Below the pieces are notes generated by a model, which was not told where the DNA came from, did not search any database, and worked only from the letters and a program-made list of their open reading frames with translations. A stretch of 64,000 nucleotides of DNA from Anaspis maculata (Eukaryota > Arthropoda > Insecta > Coleoptera > Scraptiidae). Position numbers and translations under genes: made by a program. The stretch covers positions 57,159,306-57,223,305 of the forward strand of contig OX421963.1 in NCBI GenBank assembly GCA_949128115.1, in the 5' to 3' direction. Of the stretch, positions 55,607 to 63,500 are shown piece by piece; position 1 is the first letter of the stretch, and every line of letters starts with the position of its first letter.

Positions 55607-55905
55607 TAGTAAGACGAAATTTCGCGTTATTAAAGCGAAATATCGCCTTATTAAGCCGAAATTTCGTGTTATTAAGCCGATATATTGCACTATTAAGGCG
55701 GAATATCGCCTTATTATGCCGAAATTTCGCGTTATTAAAGCGAAATATCGCCTTATTAAGCCAAAATTTCGTGTTATTAAGCCGATATATTGCACTATTA
55801 AGGCGAAATATCGCCTTATTATGCCGAAATTTTGCGTTATTAAAGCGAAATATCGCCTTATTAAGCCGAAATTTCGCGTTATTAAGCCGAAATATCGCCT
55901 TATTC
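55607..55905. repeat. 21-bp minisatellite, right-arm copy
   Basis: About 14 units, mirrored order of 43545-43905, again open on both strands (a 136-codon frame on minus and a 156-codon frame on plus extend beyond it). The five-unit higher-order pattern is clearer here. CGAAATATCGCCTTATTA is the commonest unit. Confidence 0.8.
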
Positions 55906-56022
55906 AACAGATGTACAAAAATATCGTGCGTCCAAAAATATTTATTTGCATTTGCAACATGTCGTCTCTACGGCTTCGTACATACGCGATATACATAGTT
56001 TATTCCGCAATTTTTATTTCAG

Positions 56023-56136
56023 ATGCTATTTCTAAGTGAAAAACTGAAGTAAAATCAGCATTTCACCTTCGATGCCACAATCAACCTGGAGGAATATGAA
56101 TTAAAGGAAAATGAAGATAATTGCTATCCAATATTT
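56023..56136 (+). pseudogene. Decayed element gene, TFDAT segment, right-arm copy
   Basis: After TTTTTATTTCAG, the frame reads MLFLSEKLK, a stop, then NQHFTFDATINLEEYELKEN and EDNCYPIF before another stop. It aligns to 42692-42540 on the minus strand. The stop inside a conserved stretch shows that this copy is dead. Confidence 0.45.
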
Positions 56137-56212
56137 TGACACAACCACCGATCTCAACCATCACCATAAGTGTAAATAATAAACCTCATTTGCAATGAGA
56201 AAAACTTTCTAT

Positions 56213-56353
56213 ACACAAAAATGTATTTGCAAAAGCGAGGGAATGTTTTGCATTCCCAAATGCAAGAGCAAGATGCTGTGTGGAAACATTTTGCCATTAG
56301 ACACAGATGATGACGATTTATTAGATGAATACAATGACTTTTTGAAAATTTGA
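56213..56353 (+). pseudogene. Cysteine-rich / acidic C-terminus of the element gene, right-arm copy
   Basis: The frame reads TQKCICKSEGMFCIPKCKSK, then MLCGNILPLDTDDDDLLDEY and NDFLKI before a natural stop at 56351. Cysteine spacing C-x-C-x6-C-x3-C-x5-C resembles the small Cys-rich knuckles at the C-termini of proteins encoded by several arthropod DNA elements, but I cannot assign a family. The acidic DTDDDD tail is shared with the left-arm copy. It lies ~1 kb from the element end and is read towards it, as in the left arm. Confidence 0.55.
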
Positions 56354-57366
56354 AAAAATATTTATTTAATAATATAATTTATTTGAGCTGGCGCATTATG
56401 CTGGCAAACAGTTTCACATTTCACAGATCATCTACAGGGCTATAAACTCATTCGAATTTCAGATCGATATCTGCTGAAGAAACTGAACTAAGAGCCAGCA
56501 TCTCTAGAAAAGTAGCGATTTTCTTGGATTTTTACCAAGAAAATCGCTTTATTATTTAAGCTGGCGCATAATGCTGGCTTACAGTTTCACAGATCATCTA
56601 TCAACAGGGCGATTTTCTTGGATTTTTATCCACAAATTAAGTCACGACTACAGCAACGAGTCGTAATTCCAACTTCTTATGTAGAATTTTCCTAGAAATC
56701 GATTTGTAAAGGTTCTATAACTCAATATCGAAAATTGGTTTGATAAATAGTAATTAAATACTAATGTGGATAGCCGACTGACGAGTACTTGTAGGGACTC
56801 GCGGGTGGCAGAGGCAAGGGGTGGCGATGCGAGCGGCAGCGCGCGCGGCTTGCATTGATGAACAAAATAACTTCTGGAAGCTTTATTATTGAAGATAAGT
56901 GCATACATGCAGCGAATGAAATGTTCCTTACAAAATTGGTGACTTTTTTTACACGAGACTTTTTTTCGATATCTCATACGGTAACCGAGTTATAGCGCTT
57001 TGAACGTGAAGAAATGTCTTGGAAAACTGACATTTTGGTAGAAATGGTCTATTTATTATCATGAACAATCAAAGCGGGCGGATACTGTAGACACAGTTTT
57101 ACAGAAAAATGACAGGGCTATCAGCTCCTGAAAATTTCAGGTCGATATCTCTTATAGACACTGAGATAAGAGAAGGTAAAAGTAGCGCTTGAAAAGTAAC
57201 ATTTTCCTCCGTTTTTCCTCTACAACATTAGACACGACCACAGCAGAGAGTCGTGAATTTCCATTTCTAATACAGAATTTTCCTACGAATCGATCTGTAT
57301 GGGTCTCACAACTTTATACCTCGATATTGGGTTAATGACACCTTTTGCATCCTCGGCCGCCGCACT
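56215..57366. repeat. Outer right arm
   Basis: Reverse complement of 38767-39750, with one extra ~180-bp duplication at 56390-56570 (TGGCGCATxATGCTGGC twice, AGTTTCACAGATCATCTA twice). Ends CGGCCGCCGCACT. Confidence 0.75.
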
Positions 57367-58051
57367 ATATATAGTTATGTGTAGTTCTTTCGTGTTACAT
57401 AGATTTCTAGACAAGTAAATTTCTGACACCTACGTTAATTGATTGGGTATGAAGAAGACTTTCATTACTGCGATGCCAAAAACTGGTGGAGAAGTTTACC
57501 TATGCTCAAATTTTAGCATCACTGGCTTTTAGTCCGGTAACTACTGTGCGCATCAGTGCATGTCTATAATAAATTAGTGTCTACTTGGAAAACTTATTTA
57601 TGACTCTTTAGTCAGTTGAAAGGCATCTTAAATTTTCCAATATAATAAAACTACGTCACTGCCAATTAACACTTGTCAATTTGTGGACTTGAAGCAACAC
57701 CGATTGGCATGACGTAGCTCTCGCTGAGGTTGGAGTACCTGGTGCAATGCTCATGTGCAAAAAAACTAGTCTAAGTATGCAGGTGCAGGTGCAGGTAAGG
57801 AGGTGGGGACTTAGCCGCATAATCCCGAGTCAGTTGAAGCATCACTTCCTTTAATATCTTCACACTCTTTCTCGGGCGAGATGAACATGACAATTTTCCT
57901 CATTCTTCCCGAACTGCAGCAATTCTCCATACTTTCTTATATATTTCGTCGGTCAACCGAACATAAATTCTAATCAATTTTCAAGGTGGACATTACCACA
58001 ACAATGGCAACAAGTGCTTTGGATTTTTAACAACAAAATAAATCAGTAACA
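57367..58051. other. Unique sequence upstream of a candidate exon
   Basis: No repeats of the window's families recognised. GCAGGTGCAGGTGCAGGT at 57779-57796 is a short tandem. Could include promoter and 5' UTR of the following exon. Confidence 0.35.
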
Positions 58052-58149
58052 ATGGGCCTATCAACAGTTTCCGAAACTGTGGAAGAAAATGAAACGAACA
58101 ACAAAGACGGCAAAACCGTCGGAATGGGAAGCGGCATTGTTGATGGAGT
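58052..58149 (+). CDS. Candidate first coding exon, unknown product
   Basis: ATG at 58052 in the context GTAACAATGG opens MGLSTVSETVEENETNNKDG and then KTVGMGSGIVDG, reaching a consensus donor, GGAGT|GTGAGT, at 58150. Without splicing the frame stops one codon later, at the donor itself. The peptide is hydrophilic and acidic, then glycine-rich, as is common for the cytoplasmic N-terminus of multi-pass transporters, but this is not evidence of function. Codon use is clearly less AT-biased than the flanks. No second exon was found in the remaining plus strand, so either the intron is long or the call is wrong. Confidence 0.4.
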
Positions 58150-59640
58150 GTGAGTAAAAATTATAAAAACGCTTGTGAATGTTGAAAAATAACAACGCAA
58201 ATTTGTAATTTCTAATTTCACATAATATTCATTACCACCCTTTGCTTGGAACTTTTCTCTAACCTTTCACATAGTCTTTATTCATCCGAGTTGCTGAAGG
58301 AGTCGTCAGAATCACAATAATACAACGGGAATTTTTTTAGATGAGCACGTTACACGTTATCTTGTTTAAGGATCAAATATTTATGTACAATAATAATGTA
58401 TGTGTGGAGGTTACAGTTTGACTCCATCCAAGGCTGTTACATAATTTCTTGTGGCATCGGGAAAAACAAAACGGACGTCGATAAAATATTAATTAATGTC
58501 AATTTTTCGATTGGCGACCACTTCAGGACTGATTGATTTATGTACGGAATTGGAAGACAATTTTGTAACACGCCATAACGACATCAGCCTAAAAGCTAGA
58601 CTAATATCCAAGTACTTCAGAGGCTTATCAACCGAAATTATCCAACAGTGAAAAAACGATCATATTGTATAAAAAGTAGAACCCTATAATTTCGGCAGGT
58701 ATGATCCTTTTTCTATGAAAAAAAAACGCGGGAATTACTCAAACAATTATTATTGTCAACATCGATCATGTTCTAAACTGATACAGCACCGATTTTCCTT
58801 CCAAAAAATAAAATAAACTATAACCTGAAATTCACAATATATATATAATATATATATGTAAACAATAACGTGTCCTACCATTATAATAAATGGTCTGTAA
58901 ATACAAGGAATACTTAACAATAAAGAACATTACAAACTTAAAAAGTAAATTAATATTGTGTGTTTATGTAGATATTGTATAAAAATATTTAGTAGATGTA
59001 AAACTGAATTCTAGGTAGGTAGATACAGAATTTTTTATCTAGTATAGTTAGTGTATAAGTGATGTTTCAAAATTAAAACGGAATATTTCAATGTCTCTAG
59101 AACAATCTCTTAATTCAGTATCAAGAAATAACTAGAAAGAATAATTTTCGAATTACCTACATTTCAAGATTTTACAACTGCACCACTGAACAATGGTCTT
59201 CTGTGATTAACGTCATAATTTCAAGGTTTGTTTTTTTCGCATTACATCATCAGCGCTTGCCAATTGAATTTACTAGGCCGAACCACATTCTAAGTCATAA
59301 ATTAATTCCCCTTTTTAAATCCCTTTAATGATTTGCTTCAATTAGATTTTACGAGTAAGTAGGTTCCGTAAGTAGTAAGTACCTGCCTACACTACAGAGG
59401 CACCTGTATTCTGTTTATGTTTGCTAATTTTAATTGATATCAGTTACTTCATTTAATTCTTCTACCTTATTGAAGTACCTATCTGTATACTTACCTACAA
59501 TCACAGATGAAAAATTATTGATTATTTGCTACTCTCTACTAATAATAATAGTTAGGGCGCAATTATTTTTCAAGTGCATTTTCCAATTTTGGGAAGATCG
59601 CTATTAGTCGGTCGCACTTCGTCGTCCGTCCGTCCTGTCT
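58150..59640. other. No gene seen; intron-like, with ATATAT tract and TAGGTA clusters
   Basis: An ATATATATATAATATATA tract lies at 58840-58857. TAGGTAGGTAG and GTAAGTAG words cluster at 59010-59025 and 59350-59400. CGTCGTCCGTCCGTCC at 59620-59635 recalls the CGTC microsatellite family. Confidence 0.4.
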
Positions 59641-59646
59641 ATATAA

Positions 59647-60241
59647 ATATATAAAACCTATATATCATTTTGCAATGTTCGGCCTAATGACGAAGATACA
59701 GCTCTCCAAAATTCACTTTTTTCGGATTTCAAAAATTTGTTACTCGGGAACATTTCGACAAATTTAGCTTTAATTCAGCAAAAGCTGGTTTGTCATAATT
59801 ATCTATCAACCTGCCAAATTTGGGAAGAATCCAATCAGTGGTGTAGGAGTTATGAGGGTCAATAATTTAGAAGCATCCGAAGAAAAGTTGACTTAAGGTG
59901 ACTCCTCATAACTTCTACGCCCGAGCTACGCCACTGATTGGATTCTTTCCAAATTTGGCAGGTTGATAGATAATTATGAAAAACCAGCTTATGCTAAATT
60001 AAAGCTTAATTTGTCGAAACGTTTCTAATAGCTGTATTACACTACACAATTTCTTGTGCAATCTGCCAAAATAGACTACAGCTATAAGTTACAAATTTTT
60101 GAAATCCGAAAAAAGTGAACTTCGAAGGGCTGTATCTCCGTTATTAGGCCAAACATTACGAAATGGTGTATAGGTTTTCGTCATATTTTGACGGGATCCA
60201 CCAACAGTTGAATTTTTTGCTATCATCCCTGAAACACCCTG
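59647..60241. mobile_element. Foldback element, ~0.6 kb, CACCCTG terminus, relative of the 10.36 kb element
   Basis: Arms meet near 59900, where CTTCTACGCC-CGAGCTACGCC shows a small duplication. The right end, TGAAACACCCTG-TA, is intact; the left end is eroded just before AAAACCTATATATCATTTTG. Collinear with 10395-10560 and 12420-12602, lacking their middle. Confidence 0.7.
60030..60083. mobile_element. Deleted copy of the 14.9 kb MITE, nested in the foldback
   Basis: GCTGTATTACACTACACAAT at 60031 and ACTACAGC at the right flank a ~50-bp remnant. It separates GTTTCTAATA from TATAAGTTACAAATT, which are contiguous (…AGTTACAAATT) in the related copies. Confidence 0.7.
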
Positions 60242-60523
60242 TATAGGTGCATTATCCGTAGCTTTCACCCAAGGAAGAGCAACAGCGACTGTCACCTCCC
60301 GGCGGACCGAGTTCTCTGCACACACCAACTGTTTGCACGCCACAAAAGGTCACTTTGGGCTGACCGCGTTGTCAGTCACCTTTTTCCGAAGATTTTCTGC
60401 TTGGACCTCACCTGGAGATACTCCTCATTCTATATTCTACAGTTCGCCACCTTTGTAATCGGGACGCAAACATTTGTTGTGTCCCCACTGTCAAGATCCA
60501 GGTTTAGGCTCGTTTTTGTGACT

Positions 60524-61446
60524 CATTGGGGATAGACCGAAGAAGTGTGACGTCACAACATGGCAACATGGCCGGCGGTTGACATTTTCTAGAGGCCAAC
60601 GTCAAACGTGACATGACCGTGGGATGCACGGCACGTGGCATGCACTTGACGTTTCTCTGTTTGTGTTTGTCATTGTGTTTGTCAAATTTTTGCGAAGGTA
60701 AATAACGGAAATGGATATAACAAGGAAGATTCATATTTTGGGCTATATCAGGTGGAGGAAATCAAACTATATTGCTATAAACTAAAAACTGCTAACTATA
60801 AACTGCGATCCATTGCTCTTTGCCTCTGAGCATCTCATGAACGAGATTGTCGATGGCGATTCTCCTGCCCAGTTTTTGTTCGAGGTCTTCTCGCTGCCTT
60901 GATGGACCGTTACAATGAAAACGAGCGTGTTCCGCGTTGTCCTGGCGCTGAGGCTATTGAGGCTCCCCAGTATTTCTTTCATCCAACTTTGAACCAAGGC
61001 GTTCCACTGCCGTTGCCACTGCTCGACGAACTGCTCTCTGGCCTTGTTTCTGCTTTCTAGTTTGCTGGTGAGCACTCCTAGGCTTGTTTCCTCTAATCGC
61101 AAGCATCAGGGCGAAGGGTGGGATACCCGAGAGCGCTCGTGCTGCATCATGCGGAACCGTTCTGTAGGCACTGGTGATTCTGAGTGCAGCTTTGCGCAGC
61201 TCTCTGTCAATGAGTTGGGCTATGTCTGGCCTTTTTGCAACCAAGTCCGCCTGTATGACGCTGGCTGTCTCTTAGGCTGGCAATTTCAGCAATGCTCACT
61301 GCCATTTTGCACTGACTTTTGTGACTTTTTATGCCAAACACAACCAAACATAGAAACGTCACGTTCATGTGACGTTGGCCTCCAGAAAATGTCAACCGCC
61401 GGCCATGTTGCCATGTTGTGACGTCATCACTTCTCCGGTCTATTGG
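60524..61446. mobile_element. Element with ~150-bp terminal inverted repeats enclosing a LINE fragment
   Basis: GATAGACCGAAGAAGTGTGA and CAACATGGCCGGCGGTTGAC (60531-60590) pair with 61375-61440; pairing resumes at CTTGACGTTTCTCTGTTTGT (60647) with 61330-61365. TGACGTCA occurs in both repeats. ATTGGG lies at both outer edges and may be part of a target duplication. The middle is a broken LINE reverse-transcriptase end on the minus strand. Either the element captured it or a LINE inserted; no A-tail is visible, which favours capture. Confidence 0.6.
60785..61250 (-). pseudogene. 3' end of a non-LTR retrotransposon (Jockey/R1/I-like) ORF2, frameshifted
   Basis: From 61244 leftwards one frame reads RPDIAQLIDRELRKAALRIT, then SAYRTVPHDAARALSGIPPF and ALMLAIRGN. 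The pattern R-x-A-L-R-x-x-x-A-Y-R-T-V-x-x-x-A-x-x-x-x-x-G-x-P-P is the post-catalytic 'thumb'-region signature of Jockey/R1/I-clade reverse transcriptases. After frameshifts, VEQWQRQWNALVQSW corresponds to the W-Q-x-R-W motif that follows, and a third frame gives REDLEQKLGRR and DNLVHEMLRGKEQW, typical of the extreme C-terminus. At least two frameshifts make it non-functional. Catalytic domain and endonuclease are absent. No gene symbol applies. Confidence 0.7.
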
Positions 61447-61744
61447 GTGGATCAATCAGCACGCACTAAATGGCAGGGGCAGGAGCTACTTGCAAAGCAG
61501 CATACCATACCATGTTTGCATCTGCCTGCGGAAGGTGTAATGTAACAGTCACCAGTCGCAATTTTTCCACCGCAACTGTAGTGCAATGCATAGCTGGTAG
61601 CGCAGTTTTCCAGCCCCACACCTCTGGAACGAGATCTACTACTAGCCTACTAAATACACTAACCACAAGATCAAATACAGTACACAACAGCAAACCCCCT
61701 TTTACAGTATTCCCACCTGTCAAATTTCATGTCATTGATGTGGG

Positions 61745-62119
61745 CAGTGATGTGAGTCGAGTATTTACCGGGTAGGTAGGTAAATATAAATCGGGTATTT
61801 ACCCGGTATTTTCCAGAGCGATATTTACCCACTCTACCCAGTTTGACAGAAAATTTGACACTTTTGACAGCTCGGTTGATAGTGTTGACGGTTAAAGGTT
61901 GAATGATTTCTTTTTCCAAGTTCCAAGGCTCTATAAACATACCCTCCAAAGCACTTATTATTAGTTTGCTGCTGTGAGCAAAAATCATGATTGTTATATT
62001 GTTGTTATTTATGTTATTATTATTGAAAATAGATACCCTATTAGAGACCCGATTTTGGGTCGGTATTTACCCTGGGTATTTACCCTTAAATATAAAAACC
62101 CAGGTATTTTACATCACTG
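61745..62119. mobile_element. hAT-like MITE, 375 bp, 8-bp duplication GATGTGGG
   Basis: Ends CAGTGATGTGAGTCGAG and TTTTACATCACTG are inverted, and a perfect GATGTGGG flanks both sides (61737-61744 and 62120-62127). CAGTGATG-type ends and an 8-bp duplication are diagnostic of hAT. The interior repeats GGTATTTACCC/GGGTAAATAC words. Non-coding. Confidence 0.9.
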
Positions 62120-62127
62120 GATGTGGG

Positions 62128-62560
62128 TATTGCAGGTATATCTACTAACTAGTGCCTACCTAGGCTACTAGACGTCCAAATGTGTTCCTCTCAAAAAATT
62201 CCTCCACGATCAAGTACCGAGCATATCGCGATTTTAACTACCGATGGGGGCGCTGTAAACAAGATGGAGGATTGTAAGTTTTCCTGTCACCTGTCATCGT
62301 GCGTTGTATAACGGTTGTATTTGTGGTATTTGGGTTAATGATTATTGATTGCTATTTATTAAAAGTTCATTTTCTTGGAAAACTCGATCGCCTATACGAG
62401 TATTTTGGCAATTCGCGCGATTGTCAATGGCTATCTGACAGAAGCGACAGAACAGAAATGACGTAAAAACTTACAAACTAGGTTCGCCATTTCAGCCACC
62501 AGAGGTCGTCTAGATTTTTGAAATCGCGAATCGCTTAGCCTGAAACGCCGAAAGCTCTAC
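62128..62560. other. No gene supported
   Basis: Contains AACAAGATGGAGGATTGTAAGT at about 62256, an ATG followed after three codons by a donor-like GTAAGT, too short to call. Confidence 0.35.
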
Positions 62561-62785
62561 GCCACTGGTATTTTCGCATCGACTACGACTTCAGCAGCAC
62601 AGAACAGCGAGCGGCGAGCGCACTCGCAGCCCCCGTCAGCCGTCGTCCCGTTGAGCCGTCGCACGTCTAGCCTTCCGGCCGTCAACCCCAAATTAATGCT
62701 TTCCCAGTCCCTCTGTTTTATTATACTGAACCCCGGGCGCATATTATCGGAGCATCAGAGCCCATCGAAAAACTTGCTCTCTGCC

Positions 62786-62929
62786 ATGAGTGCCACGACC
62801 CTCAATAACAAAGATGAGCCAAACGAACGCACGCCAGTGGTTAATGACCAACAGACGGGGGCCGCAATAACCACTAACGTCGAGTGGCTTGAAGCAAGAG
62901 AGCGGCCTCATTCTCTATATTTTCCCTAG
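62786..62929 (+). CDS. Candidate N-terminal coding segment, unknown product
   Basis: ATG at 62786 (CTGCCATGAG) opens MSATTLNNKDEPNERTPVVN, then DQQTGAAITTNVEWLEARER and PHSLYFP before a stop at 62927. The upstream frame is also open from 62651. The peptide is hydrophilic, with NERTPVV resembling the ERTPLL-type acidic sorting motif of some endolysosomal membrane proteins; this is only suggestive. It lies in the CpG-rich segment and could be a first exon whose last codons read into the intron. No donor is clear. Unrecognised. Confidence 0.3.
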   Translation: MSATTLNNKDEPNERTPVVNDQQTGAAITTNVEWLEARERPHSLYFP

Positions 62930-63000
62930 GAGGATATATTTTCCCTGTATTTTCAAAAAAGGGGCGCGCACGCCTCTGATGTTCGTCTTCGACGCCGTTT

Positions 63001-63264
63001 GTGTCGACGCAGCGCGCAACACGTCAGGCTCCTCACAGACCTAAACTCCTCAGTCAGTCTCAGTCAACCAGAAGCCTTTGTGGGTATACCCACCTAGTCG
63101 CGCGGCCGCTTCTTGCCGAATCATCGCAAAAACACCGGATAACCACTTTTTTCTCAAAAACTTCCACCGCCGACAGCCTAACAGAAACGTCACTCCGTTT
63201 ACAATTTCCGGATCCGGTCGCAGCCATCCAGTCGGCCGTGGTTTTCAAGTGTCGGACAGGGTAA
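63001..63264 (+). CDS. Unidentified open frame in CpG-rich segment
   Basis: An 87-codon frame starts MSTQRATRQAPHRPKLLSQS and ends FKCRTG followed by a stop; a donor-like ACAGG|GTAAAA sits over the stop. Serine/arginine-rich, no recognised domain. It overlaps a 126-codon frame in another phase (63078-63458), and I cannot decide between them or exclude that both are 5' UTR sequence. Confidence 0.2.
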   Translation: MSTQRATRQAPHRPKLLSQSQSTRSLCGYTHLVARPLLAESSQKHRITTFFSKTSTADSLTETSLRLQFPDPVAAIQSAVVFKCRTG

Positions 63265-63500
63265 AATTTAGGTTATGTGTGTCGGTCTTCTTGGCTTCTA
63301 GAAAAACTCAACATGCACCTGATGACGCCGTTGCTGTTGTTGTCATCGACTGCGGTCGAAGAAAATCGTTGTTGACCAGAATTCCCGCTGGAAAATCCGA
63401 CATCAGGTGGCGGGTTCAAGTTCCACGGAAAAGTGCCACGAAAGGACCTCAACTATGACTAGTTGACATTGTTTAGGTGCGTTATTTCCACATTCCTTGG

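Larger units (their letters stand above)
38767..57366. mobile_element. Giant nested inverted repeat (18.6 kb) with AGTGCGGCGGCCG termini
   Basis: AGTGCGGCGGCCG at 38767 is matched by CGGCCGCCGCACT ending at 57366. Blocks then pair in mirrored order: 38815-39750 with 56215-57335; 42485-42720 with 55990-56200; 43445-44150 with 55345-55985; 44440-44790 with 54620-55070; 44870-45065 with 49960-50175; and 45702-49798 is itself a palindrome centred near 47305. Non-paired blocks (39755-42480, 42722-43445, 50180-54600) are insertions or losses in one arm. Termini of the form 5'-AG...CT-3' and the length recall Polinton/Maverick elements, but none of their genes is present. It may be one giant foldback transposon enlarged by later insertions, or an inverted duplication. 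Confidence 0.7.
62560..63500 (+). promoter_or_regulatory. CpG-rich segment, possible promoter/5' end of a gene
   Basis: GC content and CpG frequency rise sharply against the AT-rich background (GAGCGGCGAGCGCACTCGCA, GTCGTCCCGTTGAGCCGTCG, CGCGCGGCCGC-like words). Several overlapping frames of 90-126 codons remain open on the plus strand. A donor-like ACAGG|GTAAAA lies at 63259. This fits a promoter and 5' exons of a gene extending to the right, but no conserved domain fixes the frame. Confidence 0.35.

Noticed and set aside
38767..57366. Polinton/Maverick element
   Set aside because: Length and 5'-AG...CT-3' ends fit, but there is no PolB, integrase, ATPase, protease or capsid frame, the 6-bp flanks (ACTATT and ATATAT) do not match, and the arms are far longer than Polinton repeats.
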